A stretch of DNA of 64,000 bases from JABFSM01 sp963762545 (GCA_963762545.1 CAVXLC010000008.1:1-64000); one strand, 5' to 3'; counted from the stretch's first letter, positions 47,349 to 56,769 are shown. Notes: generated by a model not told the origin, from the sequence alone. Numbers and translations: made by a program.

Positions 47349-47374
47349 AAACGGCGGACCCTGGTCCGCCGTTT
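47349..47374. terminator. Intrinsic terminator hairpin, copy 1 of an identical pair
   Basis: AAACGGCGGACC and GGTCCGCCGTTT: perfect 12-base stem around CT. It ends the csbD operon. The same 26 bases, plus the flanking GC before and GATTGC after, recur at 50735-50760 behind the tRNA genes. Confidence 0.88.
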
Positions 47375-47483
47375 GATTGCGCGACACCCTGGACGCTCCG
47401 GGCCCCGGCGTGTTGGGGACGGTCCGGAGCTTCGTCTTCAGCATGGGGCTAAGTCCCGCCCACCCATCCACCGGAGCCTACTC

Positions 47484-47744
47484 ATGTCACTCGACAAAGA
47501 TCCCTTGCCCGATTTTTCGGACGTTACGGGCCGCAGCTCCTCGACGGCGCCTATCCCGGCAGGGGCCGCGCCGGCCACCCGGAGTTATACCGTGGTGAAG
47601 GGCGATAGCCTGTCGCGGATCGCCAAGTCGATGTATGGCAATGCCAACAAGTGGCGGATGATCTACGACGCCAACAAGGCGGTCATCGGCAACAACCCCG
47701 ACCTGATCAAACCCGGCCAGGTCCTCACCATCCCGGAAGCCTGA
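47484..47744 (+). CDS. LysM-domain protein
   Basis: The protein has 86 residues. A C-terminal LysM module: SYTVVKGDSLSRIAKSMYGN, KWRMIYDANKAVIGNNPDLI, KPGQVLTIPEA, fitting the standard pattern (peptidoglycan binding). The N-terminal 33 residues are unstructured (SSSTAPIPAGAAPATR) with no signal peptide visible, as in the YgaU/BON-LysM type that acts inside the cell. Eleven bases before the next gene, a lipoprotein, so likely co-transcribed. Confidence 0.87.
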   Translation: MSLDKDPLPDFSDVTGRSSSTAPIPAGAAPATRSYTVVKGDSLSRIAKSMYGNANKWRMIYDANKAVIGNNPDLIKPGQVLTIPEA

Positions 47745-47754
47745 AGAGGACACC

Positions 47755-48198
47755 ATGCGCGTGTTCAAGTATTCCGCCGCGGCCGTGGCCGCGATCCTGG
47801 TGGGCGTGGCCGCCTGCAAGAAGGCGCCGCCGCCCGCCGAGCCCGCTCCGCCCCCGCCGCCACCCGCGCCGGTCGCCGTCGCGTCCCTGGACCTGGGCAA
47901 GGCCATCGGGGCCGACAAGCGCGTGGTGGAGGCGAAGTCGGACTTCGGCCTGCGTGATACCATCTACGTATCGGTTGGTACCACCGGCGTCTCGACCGGC
48001 GCCACCCTCACCGCCAAGTGGACCTTCCAGACCGGCCAGACGGTGGATTCCACCACGCAGAGCATCGCGCCCAGCGGGCCGGCCACCACGGAGTTCCACA
48101 TCATGAAGAAGACGGCCTGGCCGGTAGGCAAGTACAAGGTGGCGATCCTGCTCAACGGAGCGCCGGCGATGGACAAGGACTTCGAGGTCAAGAAATAG
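47755..48198 (+). CDS. Small lipoprotein with Pro-rich linker, hypothetical
   Basis: The protein has 147 residues. Lipobox GVAAC (Cys near residue 21), then KKAPPPAEPAPPPPPPAPVA, a rigid linker. The C-terminal domain is beta-rich (TIYVSVGTTG, LTAKWTFQTGQTV, ATTEFHIMKKTAWPVGKYKV). This resembles Ig-like folds of periplasmic proteins that sense or cap other proteins. GAGG precedes the ATG. It follows the LysM gene by 10 bases and converges on the kinase gene at 48238. Confidence 0.75.
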   Translation: MRVFKYSAAAVAAILVGVAACKKAPPPAEPAPPPPPPAPVAVASLDLGKAIGADKRVVEAKSDFGLRDTIYVSVGTTGVSTGATLTAKWTFQTGQTVDSTTQSIAPSGPATTEFHIMKKTAWPVGKYKVAILLNGAPAMDKDFEVKK

Positions 48199-48237
48199 GG
48201 GGCGGACGCGGCGCTCCGTCGCCCTCTCCCGTCTCAC

Positions 48238-50607
48238 TCAGGAGGATCGGCGGGCGGGAAGGCGCATGCGTTTGAGCAGCGCGCCGAAGCGGGGATCGGA
48301 GCGCAGCGGTGCAAAGAGCGCCTCGAGCTTGATAAACGGCAGCTGGAATGCCCGCTCAGCCGCCCCGCGCTCCAGGGCCTGGAAGGCGCGGTCCCGGTCT
48401 CCCAGACAGATATAGGCTTCGCCGAGCACGAACGCGGAGACGTACTGTTGCTTCGCGGCGGCCTCGAGCCCGGCGAGCAGCCGGCGCGCCTCGCGCTGGT
48501 CGCCGGCGAGCGCCGTGAAGCACGCCCTGGTATCGGCCCCGTCACCCGAGGCGTCGAGTAACGCCGTGGGCAACTCGGCCAGCGCGTCGGCAAACCGCCC
48601 AGCCGCGGCGTGCTGGCGGGCCAGCTCGACCCGGGCGGGGACGAAGGTCGAATCGAGCGCGAGTGCACGCTGGACCGGCGCGAGTGCTTCGCTCGGATGA
48701 TCGGTCCAGCGATAGATGGTGCCCACCCGGGTATTGATGATGAGCGAGAGCGGGTCGAGCCGCTGGGCCAGCCGCATCTCGTTGACCGCTTCGTCGCGCC
48801 GCTCGTTGAGCACCAGGTACCAGGCCAGGAACTGGTGGGCCTGGGCCAGACTCGGGTTCAGCGCGATGGCCCGCTCGAGGTGCCGGCGGCCGACCTCCCA
48901 ATCCCACTCGTAGAACATGCTGATGATGCCGAGTGAGACGTGGACTTCGGGCATGGTGGAGTCGAGGGCCAGGGCGCGGAGGGCAGCCGCCTTGGCCTCG
49001 GGGAAGGCGGAGTCAGGAGCGGCGGCGGCGAATCCGGACAGGAAGCTGAACGCATCGGCGAGGCCCGCCTCGGCGGCGGCGTAGCGGGGATCCCGGGCGA
49101 GGGCGGCCCGGAACGCTTCGATGGCGCGGCGGAGGGCCTGCGGGTTACGGAGAGCGACCAGCGCCCGGCCCTGGAGGTAGAGATCATGGGCCTCGGCGTC
49201 CCCGGTGCCCTGGGCCACGAGGACTCCCCCCGGGGCGCCGGCCAGGGTGAGCCGGAGCGCGCCGACGATGGCCCGGGCGATCGAATCCTGGAGCGCGAAA
49301 ACGTGCTCCGCCCCGCTCTCGAATTCGTCGCCCCAGAGCAGCGAATCGTTGGCGACCTGGATCAGCCGGGCGCTGACCCTAACCCGGGAGCCGTCCCGCC
49401 GCACGCTTCCTTCCAGCAGCGCTTCGACCCCCAGTCGCCGCCCGATTTCCTGGACGCCAGCGCCGCCGCCGCGCCCGAAGGAGGAGGTCCGCGAGGCGAC
49501 CCGCAGCCCGGGCAGCCGCCCCAGTGCCACGATGAGCTCCTCCGACATCCCGTCGCTGAAATACCGGGTAGTGGCCGAGTCCTCGCCGATGTTCACGAAG
49601 GGAAGGACCGCGAGGGACCGGGGAACGCCGGGAGGCGGGGTCGGCCCCGCGGGACGGCGCCCGAACGCGAGCCAGGCTCCGGCGATCAGGGCGAGGGTCA
49701 CGCCCCCGGCGATCAACGATCTGGGAACGCGGCGTTGCGGCGGCGCCGCCTCGGCCGGAGCGGGAGCAGTCACCGCCTTGGCCAGATCGGCGGCCAGCTC
49801 GCCGGCGGTGCGGAAGCGGTCGGCGGGCGCCAGGGCCAGCGCCCGGGCCACCGCTCGCTCGACGCCCACGGGAACCTCGGGGCGAAGGCGGCGGAGCGGC
49901 AGCAGCTCCCCGCCGAAGCGCTTGGCGAGGACGGATTGCACGGTCGGGCCCGCAAAGGGCGGCTCGCCGGCCAGCATCTCGTACAGCATCACGCCCAGGG
50001 AGTAGACGTCGGTGCGGGAATCCAGCTCCCGCTCCGCGGTGGCCTGCTCCGGCGACATGTAGGCCGGCGTGCCGATGGCGAGGCCGGTGCCGGTGATGCG
50101 GGGCCCTCCGGCCGGCCCGATCACCTGGCCGATGCCGAAGTCGGCCACCAGGGCATGCGAGCCGGAGAGGAGAATGTTTTCCGGCTTGATGTCCCGGTGG
50201 ATGATGCCGCGACGATGGGCGTAGTCCAGTGCCTCGGCCACCTCGGTGGCGATCCGGAGCGCCGCGTCGATGGGGAGTTGCCGCTCCCGCTCGAGCCGGT
50301 CGCGGAGGGTCTCGCCCTCGACGAACGGCATGGTGAACCAGAGGAGACCGTCGGCCTCCCCGGAATCGTGCACGGTGAGGATGTGGGGATGCTGTAACCC
50401 GGAGGCGATCTCGATTTCGCGCTGGAAGCGCTCGGCGCCGACGTGGCTTCCCAACTCGGCGTGGAGGACCTTGAGCGCCACCAGGCGACGATGGCGAATG
50501 TCCTCGGAGAGGTAGACGGTGGCCATCCCCCCCGCCCCCAGCTCGCGCTCGACGCGATAGCGCCCGGCGAGGGCGGCCTGGAGCCGAAGGAGAATGGTGC
50601 CGGGCAT
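48238..50607 (-). CDS. Ser/Thr protein kinase with TolB-like domain and TPR repeats
   Basis: The protein has 789 residues. Kinase about 16-275: LGAGGMATVYLSEDIRHRRL, VALKVL, RGIIHRDIKPENILLS (catalytic Asp), VADFGIG, AYMSPEQATAERE. One membrane segment at about 300-320 (SLIAGGVTLALIAGAWLAF). A TolB-like N domain follows (RSLAVLPFVNIGEDSATTRY, FSDGMSEELIVALG, VRVSARLIQVANDSLLWGDE), then TPR-like repeats to the C-terminus (HQFLAWYLVLNERRDEAVNE, RALALDSTFVPARVELARQH). Same architecture as the protein at 16189 but without the zinc ribbon. Targets unknown. Its 3' end converges on the lipoprotein gene. Confidence 0.93.
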   Translation of the reverse strand: MPGTILLRLQAALAGRYRVERELGAGGMATVYLSEDIRHRRLVALKVLHAELGSHVGAERFQREIEIASGLQHPHILTVHDSGEADGLLWFTMPFVEGETLRDRLERERQLPIDAALRIATEVAEALDYAHRRGIIHRDIKPENILLSGSHALVADFGIGQVIGPAGGPRITGTGLAIGTPAYMSPEQATAERELDSRTDVYSLGVMLYEMLAGEPPFAGPTVQSVLAKRFGGELLPLRRLRPEVPVGVERAVARALALAPADRFRTAGELAADLAKAVTAPAPAEAAPPQRRVPRSLIAGGVTLALIAGAWLAFGRRPAGPTPPPGVPRSLAVLPFVNIGEDSATTRYFSDGMSEELIVALGRLPGLRVASRTSSFGRGGGAGVQEIGRRLGVEALLEGSVRRDGSRVRVSARLIQVANDSLLWGDEFESGAEHVFALQDSIARAIVGALRLTLAGAPGGVLVAQGTGDAEAHDLYLQGRALVALRNPQALRRAIEAFRAALARDPRYAAAEAGLADAFSFLSGFAAAAPDSAFPEAKAAALRALALDSTMPEVHVSLGIISMFYEWDWEVGRRHLERAIALNPSLAQAHQFLAWYLVLNERRDEAVNEMRLAQRLDPLSLIINTRVGTIYRWTDHPSEALAPVQRALALDSTFVPARVELARQHAAAGRFADALAELPTALLDASGDGADTRACFTALAGDQREARRLLAGLEAAAKQQYVSAFVLGEAYICLGDRDRAFQALERGAAERAFQLPFIKLEALFAPLRSDPRFGALLKRMRLPARRSS

Positions 50608-50734
50608 TGGGGAGAAGCTAGATGCTAAGCGGCCAAGACGCTAAGAGGCGCATTCCGTCTGTCCGTCGGAGCCGCGGGATTCCTGGGCTCGACGCCGCAG
50701 CGCCAGCAAGGCGACGAGACCGGAGGGGCAACGC

Positions 50735-50760
50735 AAACGGCGGACCCTGGTCCGCCGTTT
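50735..50760. terminator. Intrinsic terminator hairpin, copy 2 of an identical pair (tRNA operon end)
   Basis: Same perfect 12-base stem as at 47349-47374 (AAACGGCGGACC / GGTCCGCCGTTT). On the minus strand it lies three bases after the end of tRNA-Gln, so it ends the tRNA-Ala/tRNA-Gln transcript. Confidence 0.88.
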
Positions 50761-50762
50761 GA

Positions 50763-50835
50763 TTGCCCCTCCTGGGCTCGAACCAGGACTCTCCTGATCC
50801 AGAGTCAGGCGTGTTGCCAGTTACACCAAGGGGCA
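50763..50835 (-). tRNA. tRNA-Gln (anticodon CUG)
   Basis: Cloverleaf readable on the minus strand: acceptor TGCCCCT pairs with AGGGGCA (U1-A72, typical of bacterial tRNA-Gln). Anticodon arm CCTGA-CTCTGGA-TCAGG gives loop anticodon CTG. T arm CCTGG-TTCGAGC-CCAGG. No CCA is encoded. Terminator hairpin directly downstream. Confidence 0.96.
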
Positions 50836-50862
50836 GTGATCTGGATGGATTTCAGTTGTCAG

Positions 50863-50935
50863 TGGAGCGGAGGGGGATCGAACCCCTGACCTCTGCATTG
50901 CGAACGCAGCGCTCTCCCAGCTGAGCTACCGCCCC
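50863..50935 (-). tRNA. tRNA-Ala (anticodon CGC)
   Basis: Minus-strand cloverleaf: acceptor GGGGCGG with CCGCTCC, including the G3-U70 wobble that marks tRNA-Ala. D arm GCTC-AGCTGGGA-GAGC. Anticodon arm CTGCG-TTCGCAA-TGCAG with anticodon CGC. T arm AGGGG-TTCGATC-CCCCT. CCA is not encoded. 27 bases upstream of tRNA-Gln; one transcript is likely. Confidence 0.96.
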
Positions 50936-51315
50936 GATCTCCGGCTCCGGGCTCGCTAAACTAATCGCCCCGACACCCACCGACCAGACCCGCCACCCCA
51001 ACCCCATAAACGCATCGAGCGATGATCAGCTGAACGGGCGGAGGGGTCGTAGACCTATACCTCGCCCAACTCAACTGTCACCGCTCTTTATCTGCTCCCA
51101 ATATAGCCTGCATATCCCGCGCCGCAAAGGGCTGCACCCGCTCCCAACCATATATTCAGAGGCGCCAGCCCAACCTCAACAGAGACAAACTGCTGTAACA
51201 CAATCACTTACACAATCAACCACCACCCACCATCCACTCGCCCAGCCCCGGCTCCGCCCCGCCCGCCGCGCTCCCCCCGCCCCAAAGGCGTCGCAAACTC
51301 CCCACAACGAGCGGC
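50936..51315. other. Non-coding, locally AT-richer gap upstream of the tRNA pair
   Basis: 380 bases without a supportable gene. It includes AT-rich stretches (CTCCCAATATAGCCTGCATA, CCATATATTCAG) in an otherwise GC-rich neighbourhood. The promoter of the tRNA operon should lie near 50940-51000 on the minus strand, but I see no confident boxes. The open frame running through 51176-51370 is read-through of the Ig-like gene in the wrong frame. Confidence 0.6.
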
Positions 51316-51359
51316 CCTCCCCCTCCCCCCCCTCCCTCCTCCCTCCTCCCTCCTCCCTG
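51316..51359. repeat. Pyrimidine tract, CCTCCCT tandem units; G-quadruplex potential on minus strand
   Basis: Runs of CCCTCC, then about four CTCCCTC units. On the minus strand this gives at least five runs of three or more G with 1-4 base gaps, meeting the usual G-quadruplex rule. It starts 10 bases after the stop of the Ig-like lipoprotein gene, on its coding strand. Confidence 0.8.
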
Positions 51360-51369
51360 CTTCTGCCGC

Positions 51370-53254
51370 CTAGTTCGTCCCCGCATACGAGGAAGTGAGC
51401 GTCCGCACCCCGGTCCCGCTGCACAGCGATCCGGTGGTGTTGGTGAAGGACGCCGTCACCGAGTAGTCCGCCGGCGAGCCGACCGCCGGCGCGGCGCTCG
51501 GATCCCACCCCACCAGCCCGGTAAAGTCTCCCAGCACCAGGTCCACCGAGAGTCCTCCCAGATACGCTGGCGTCGCGGTGAGCAGCGCCGACCGCTGGCT
51601 CCCGTTCTGCGCGTACCCGAAGTTGACCGTGCCCGGCAGGTCGGCCGGGAGCGCGAGCACCACCCGGCGCCGGCTGTAGCCCGAGCCCAGCTCGGTGATG
51701 GTGGGCGCGGGCAGGCTCCCCGGCAGCGTCACGCTGTGGGCACTGAGGGCGTTGAAGTACTCGATCACCGAGCGGAACCGTGGCGCGGCGGTGGCGGTCA
51801 CCAAGAGACCGTGGCGGTCCCCCGGCAGCAAGAGGTCCACCGTGGGCACGCCGTGCGCCGTAAAGCTGGTCGGGCCGTCCGCGGGAACCCCGGCGTAGAG
51901 GGTCGCCACGTCGCAGGTGGCGCCGCTGTGGAAGAACATCCCGTGGCCCAGGTTCTCGCCGCCGGCCAGCCCCACCACGGTGATCGTGGCGGAGAGGGGA
52001 ACGAAGCTGGCGCCCCCGGTAAAGTCGTAGAGCGCGTTGGTCGTCAGGTTCGGCGGATTCTGGCTCCGCATCAGGAACCCGCCGAACGACGCTCCCTCCC
52101 CGGAAAGGGCATGCTTGAACCCGACCTGATCGTGCGGCCCATCGAGCACCCCGGTCAGGTGGAACGCGGTCTGCGGATTGATGACCGTCGCCTGCCCGCC
52201 GCCCAGGGATACCTGGGCCAGCTCGCCCGCGCCCAGGCCGGCCACCGTTGCCGTCGATCACCTTGGTGCCCGCCGTGGCGGCGCCGGGACACAGCGAAAT
52301 GACCCCCGCGGTCCACTCCGCCTGGCTCAGGTCCATCTGGATCACCTCGCTGGTCCCACCGTCCCTCCGGATGTACGCGAAGGCGCCCTTCCCGGCATTG
52401 ATGGTGAAGGTGTACCTGTCGCTCGCCGGGGTCACCACCTGGAATGCGCCGGTGCCGTTCTGCGCCGCGGCCCAGAGCGGCTTCTGCGGCGTGGGGCAAT
52501 CCACGGCGCTCACCGTCACGTTCGGGCTGCTCGAACCCGCGGTCACGTTGACCGCGAAGATCTGGGTCCGATCGGTCAGACTGGACATGCCGCGGGCCGT
52601 CATGTTGTAGGTGCCGGGTGCGACGCTGGCCGCCACCGTGAGGGTGAGCGCCGAGGCCGCGCCAGTGCCGGGGACCGGGTTGGGGCTGAAGGCGCCGGTG
52701 ATGCCGGTCGGATTGCCCTCCAGCACCAGCGTCACCGGGTCGCTGAAGTTCTGCCGCACCAGCACGATGTTGGCCACCCCGCTGCCGCCCTGCACGATCG
52801 ACGGCGTATTGTTGACGATCAGCACGTACGCGGCCGGCAACGGCACCACCGTTAGGCTGAAATTCGCGGTGGCCTCCGTGACGCCGGTCCCGGTCCCATG
52901 CACCACCAGCTGATAGGTGCCGGTTTGGGTCGAGGCATCGGCGCTGATGGTGACGATGCCGGTGGTGACCGCTCCAGTGGTCTGCACGCTGGAGACCGCC
53001 GCCGAGACCCCGGCCGGGGCTCCGGTGACCGTGAGGGTGACCGTGCCGGTGAAGCCGCCGCTCCGGGTGATCGTCGCCGTCACCAGCGCCGAGCCGCCCA
53101 GCTGCAGCGTCGCGCTGGTCGGATTGATCGACAGCGCGATCGAGCCGGACTCGGTGATGGTGGTGCCCTTGGAGCTGCACCCCGCGCCCAGGCCCGCGGC
53201 GAGCGCGAGGGCGACGAAGCCGAGGGATCGGCGCGCGAGTCGGAACGGAGTCAT
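51370..53254 (-). CDS. Ig-like repeat lipoprotein, paralogue of the next gene (one frame break)
   Basis: About 627 residues after correcting one extra A near 52248 (KVIDGN to TVAGLGAGELAQ). The ATG at 53254 gives lipobox LGAGC. Two or three Ig/BACON-like domains of about 100 residues: SIALSINPTSATLQLGGSAL, GGFTGTVTLTVTGAPAGV, GTYQLVVHGTGTGVTEATAN. The C-terminal half (FTINAGKGAFAYIRRDG, GLGAGELAQVSLGGGQATVI, FFHSGATCDVATLYAGVPAD) has the same layout as the larger neighbour. Surface-exposed, adhesion-like proteins of this type are common; the ligand is unknown. Confidence 0.85.
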
Positions 53255-53352
53255 GGGAATCCCGGGAGGATGATCGTCCCCCGAATGTATAAAACTCCCC
53301 GCCCCCGCGCCCGCCCTTCCACGCAGGGAATTGCGGTCGTCGCGCCTCAACG

Positions 53353-53383
53353 CACGAAGGGCCGGCGAACGTCGCCGGCCCTT
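53353..53383. terminator. Intrinsic terminator hairpin
   Basis: CGAAGGGCCGGCGA and TCGCCGGCCCTTCG form a perfect 14-base stem with loop ACG. It lies between the two Ig-like genes, 25 bases after the stop of the upstream one (53408), so the two paralogues are separate transcripts. Confidence 0.85.
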
Positions 53384-53407
53384 CGCTTACCACTCACTGC
53401 TGAGCGT

Positions 53408-55969
53408 TTACAGAGTGCCCGTCCGGGAAGCGGTGACGAATCGCTGACCCGCCGCGCAGGCGCTGGTGAAGGCCCCACCCGAGCTGCTGGCGGTCCACTG
53501 GACCCCGTCCGATGTCGCCGGGGCCCAGGCATTGTTGAACGTCCCCACCCCGGCAAAGTTCGGCAGCACCAGCGTGACCGTAGAGCCACCCACCCAGCCC
53601 TGGGTCGCGGTGATGAAACCGCTGATGTCATTGGTACTGGACTGGTCCTCGTAGCTCATCGAGTGCGACAGATTGAATTCGGCCGGCACCCCCGTCACGA
53701 CCACCTGCGGGCGCTTGTAGGGGCCGCCGGCATCGCTCGCAACCGGCACCGGCAGCTGGGCCGGCAGCACGAACGGATTCAGGGCCCGGGCAACCGGATC
53801 GAAGAAGTTCTCCCCAAGGATCCGGGAAGAAGTCGACCCGTTGGAGACAATGATGCTGATGCTGTGCATGTCCCCCGCGATCCTGAGGCCGGTCGGAACG
53901 CCGTACATATTGAAGTTCGCCGCCGCCGTGGCGCCGAAGTACAGCGTGGCCGGTGTGCAGGCCGAGCCGCCGGTGAAGTAGGTCATGCTGTGGCTGAGGG
54001 TGGTCTCTCCGCCGGTCAGGCCGGTCAGAGTGGCGGACGCCGCCGCGGCCGAAGCCGATCCATTGCCACCAACGATGGTAGCCAGGAAATTCACCGGTAC
54101 CGTGAAGTTGCCGCCGTTGGTCGGATTCTCGCCCCGCTTGATGAAGACCCGGTCACCGCTACCAAGAGACGCTTCGCGCATGTATCCGACCAGGTCGAAG
54201 GTACCATCCGGCGCGTCGTTGATGACGAATGGGCCGTCAAAGAACGCCAGAGAGCCCCTGCCTGCGAATGAGATGAACGCCGAGAAGCCGGTCGCAATGT
54301 TGCTCGTCGTGCCGTTGATGGTTTCCCCAGCGGGCGGTGGCGCGGGGCAGAACGTAAAGGTGCCTGCCGTCAGCTCGGCCTGGGTCATGTGCTCCACAAA
54401 GATCTGAGAGTCGCCGGACGAGAGCGTGACGTAGGCAAAGCTCCCCTTGCTCTGCGTGATGTTGAAGTGGTACACGTCCGCCACGCCGGTCACCGCGGTC
54501 CAGGTGCCGCCGGTGCCGTCCATGAACGCCAGCCATACCGCCTTGTCGCTCGTGGCGCAGGAGGCAAAGCTCACCGACACGTTGCCGCTGCCGCTGGGCG
54601 CGGTGACGTTGATGGTGAGATTGACCGTCTGCTCCGCCAGGCCGGCGGTGTTGCCGTGGATCACGATCGGGGTGGCACCCACCGGCGTCGCACCGGTCGT
54701 CGTGATCGTGAGCGTCGAGCTGTTGGTGGTGGTGGGTGAGGGCAGGAAACCCAGCGACATGCCGGTCGGCAGGGTGCCGGTCGCGGTCAGTGTAATGTCG
54801 CTGGTGTTGCCGCCGGTGCGATTGATGTTGACGGTAACCGGAGTACTGGTTCCCTGGGTGAGGCTCACGTTGGTGGCGGGCGTCGTCGTCAGGGTGTAAT
54901 TCCCCGCCGGCGTCCCGGTGGTAATGGTCAAGGTGAGCGGCGTCGCCACCGTCCCCGGCGTGCCCACACCCTGCACCGAGAGATTATTGAAGGTCCCGGT
55001 CGGCGCACCCGGCACCACGGTGAGCGTCAGCACCGAGCTGTTGCCCTGTTGCGGGTTGGCCGGCGCAAAGGCCGCCGTCACTCCCGTCGGCAGGTTGAGC
55101 ACCGAGAGCGTGACGTCGCCCGGGAAGTTGACCCGGGTGATGTTGACCGTCGTGGTCGGCGTGCTGGCGCCCTGCGCGATCGAGAGCGTCGCCTGGGTCA
55201 GCGCCAGCGTGAAGCTCGGCGTCGGCGCCGCCACCGTGACCGCCAGCGTCGTGGTCGCCTCGATGGCGGCCAGCTCGCCCCCCGGGACCCGGAGCCCGGC
55301 CGGGCCGGTGCCGCGGATGGTCAGGTTGTAGGTGTTCGGCGCCAGGCTGGCCGTCGCCGTGAGCGTCAGCACCGACGAATTGGCCGTCGCCGGGTTCGGC
55401 GCGAAGCTCGCCGTGAGACCGGCCGGCAGGTTCTCCGCCGTGAGCGTGATGCCCGGCGCGTAATTGGTGCGGGTGATGCTGATCGTCTTGCTGTTGTCGC
55501 TGGTGCCCTGCACCATGGTGACACCGCCCGCCGGCGTCACCGCCAGCGTGAAGCTGCCCGGCGCCGTCACCGTGAGCGTATACGTCGCCGTGGCCTCGGT
55601 GACCCCGGTGCCGGTCCCGTGCACCACCAGCGGATACACCCCGGTCGCGGTGGCCGCACCCACCACCACCGTCACCGTGGCGGTCGTGGTGGTCCCGGTG
55701 GTCACCACATTGGACACGGTGGCGGTGACGGTCGCGGGCGCCCCGGTGACGGTGAGATTCACCGTCCCGGTGAACCCCCCGCCCCGCGTCAGGGTCGCCG
55801 CGACGGTGGTCTGGCCGCCCTGCACCACCGTCCCGCTGGTGGGGTTGAGCCCGAGACTGATCGTGCCGGGATTGTTGTTGTCGGTTCCGCCCGAGCTGCA
55901 GCCGACAAACAGCGCAGCTCCGAGAAGGGCCAGACCATAGCGGCCCAGGTGCCTATGAAATAGTGACAT
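53408..55969 (-). CDS. Large Ig-like repeat lipoprotein
   Basis: The protein has 853 residues, frame intact. Lipobox ALFVGC (Cys near residue 24). About five Ig-like repeats: SLGLNPTSGTVVQGGQTTVA, GGFTGTVNLTVTGAPATV, FTLAVTPAGGVTMVQGTSDN, ITLTAENLPAGLTASFAPNP, DVTLSVLNLPTGVTAAFAPA, and ITLTATGTLPTGMSLGF, each followed by a Val/Thr-rich strand set. A second part (about 480-853) is shared with the paralogue at 51370 (HFNITQSKGSFAYVTLSSGD, GLTGGETTLSHSMTYFTGGS, ending RFVTASRTGTL). Thr/Ser/Ala-rich throughout. Likely surface-exposed; function unknown. Confidence 0.87.
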   Translation of the reverse strand: MSLFHRHLGRYGLALLGAALFVGCSSGGTDNNNPGTISLGLNPTSGTVVQGGQTTVAATLTRGGGFTGTVNLTVTGAPATVTATVSNVVTTGTTTTATVTVVVGAATATGVYPLVVHGTGTGVTEATATYTLTVTAPGSFTLAVTPAGGVTMVQGTSDNSKTISITRTNYAPGITLTAENLPAGLTASFAPNPATANSSVLTLTATASLAPNTYNLTIRGTGPAGLRVPGGELAAIEATTTLAVTVAAPTPSFTLALTQATLSIAQGASTPTTTVNITRVNFPGDVTLSVLNLPTGVTAAFAPANPQQGNSSVLTLTVVPGAPTGTFNNLSVQGVGTPGTVATPLTLTITTGTPAGNYTLTTTPATNVSLTQGTSTPVTVNINRTGGNTSDITLTATGTLPTGMSLGFLPSPTTTNSSTLTITTTGATPVGATPIVIHGNTAGLAEQTVNLTINVTAPSGSGNVSVSFASCATSDKAVWLAFMDGTGGTWTAVTGVADVYHFNITQSKGSFAYVTLSSGDSQIFVEHMTQAELTAGTFTFCPAPPPAGETINGTTSNIATGFSAFISFAGRGSLAFFDGPFVINDAPDGTFDLVGYMREASLGSGDRVFIKRGENPTNGGNFTVPVNFLATIVGGNGSASAAAASATLTGLTGGETTLSHSMTYFTGGSACTPATLYFGATAAANFNMYGVPTGLRIAGDMHSISIIVSNGSTSSRILGENFFDPVARALNPFVLPAQLPVPVASDAGGPYKRPQVVVTGVPAEFNLSHSMSYEDQSSTNDISGFITATQGWVGGSTVTLVLPNFAGVGTFNNAWAPATSDGVQWTASSSGGAFTSACAAGQRFVTASRTGTL

Positions 55970-56044
55970 AATGCCTCGATCCAGCGAGGGTGAGGTGAAG
56001 AGATCGTAATGTAGACTCCCCCACTGGATTTGCCAGTCCCCCCC

Positions 56045-56695
56045 TTACTTCCCGGCGAACTGCTTCGCGATGTCCTCCGCCAGGCTCTTGGCCATCGCCG
56101 TCTTGTCCTCCCCGTGATTGCGGACCTCGACCGTGACGACGTAGCGATACCGGGTGATCAGCGTCACCGTCGACGACTTGTCGTCCTTGTTGAATTCCTC
56201 CGAGCCCCAGGTGAACTCGGTGCCCGGCTTGAACGTCTGCATCCGGTGATGGGCGTCTTCCTGGCTCATGTTCATCATCAGCGGCAGCGCCATCATGCCG
56301 TACGCGGCCTGGGTGCCTCCGAAGTCCACGATGCCGACCTTGATCGTCGGCACGCTCCCGTCGGGGCCGGCCGGTTTGACAAAGCTCTGTTCCGTCTGTG
56401 ACATCGAAAAGCCGCCCATGCTCTGGCTCGAGCCGCTGGGCTCCTCCGCCGCCTTGTAATCCCCCGGAGCCGAGGGGAGGAACTTCTGCAGCTCGGCGTA
56501 CGGCATGGAGACCGTGTCGCCCTTGGCCTTCCGGTCGCTGTAGAACTTCTCGGCCTCCTTCTGGTTCTCGGCCAGCGTGTTCCCCGCGGCCGCCGCCGCC
56601 GCGATGGCATTGGTCGCGTTCCGGAGTTCCTGCGCCTTCTCTCCGCAGCCGACCAGGCCTGCGCCCACGAGGAGAACGAGCACCCGACGGTTCAT
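56045..56695 (-). CDS. Lipoprotein with helical N-terminus, hypothetical
   Basis: The protein has 216 residues. Lipobox LVGC (Cys at 17), then an Ala-rich helix (NATNAIAAAAAAGNTLAENQ). The middle has SMPYAELQKFLPSAPGDYKA and a Met-rich strand (AAYGMMALPLMMNMSQEDAH). The C-terminal half is strand-rich (TVTLITRYRYVVTVEVRNHG). Resembles periplasmic lipoproteins that occur singly in Gemmatimonadota and Bacteroidota genomes; no family assigned. Flanked by an 80-base gap to the CHAT operon's 3' end. Confidence 0.72.
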   Translation of the reverse strand: MNRRVLVLLVGAGLVGCGEKAQELRNATNAIAAAAAAGNTLAENQKEAEKFYSDRKAKGDTVSMPYAELQKFLPSAPGDYKAAEEPSGSSQSMGGFSMSQTEQSFVKPAGPDGSVPTIKVGIVDFGGTQAAYGMMALPLMMNMSQEDAHHRMQTFKPGTEFTWGSEEFNKDDKSSTVTLITRYRYVVTVEVRNHGEDKTAMAKSLAEDIAKQFAGK

Positions 56696-56769
56696 GGTAG
56701 GAATCCTCTGATTTGGAGAAACGGAGAGGGGAGCGCTGCCCTAGTATACGCCCGCCGGTGGGTCGCGGA

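Noticed and set aside
51176..51370. Extension of the Ig-like gene to 51176 in the original frame
   Set aside because: That frame becomes Arg/Gly-rich after about 52248; restoring one base puts the ending at 51370 with proper strand-like sequence.
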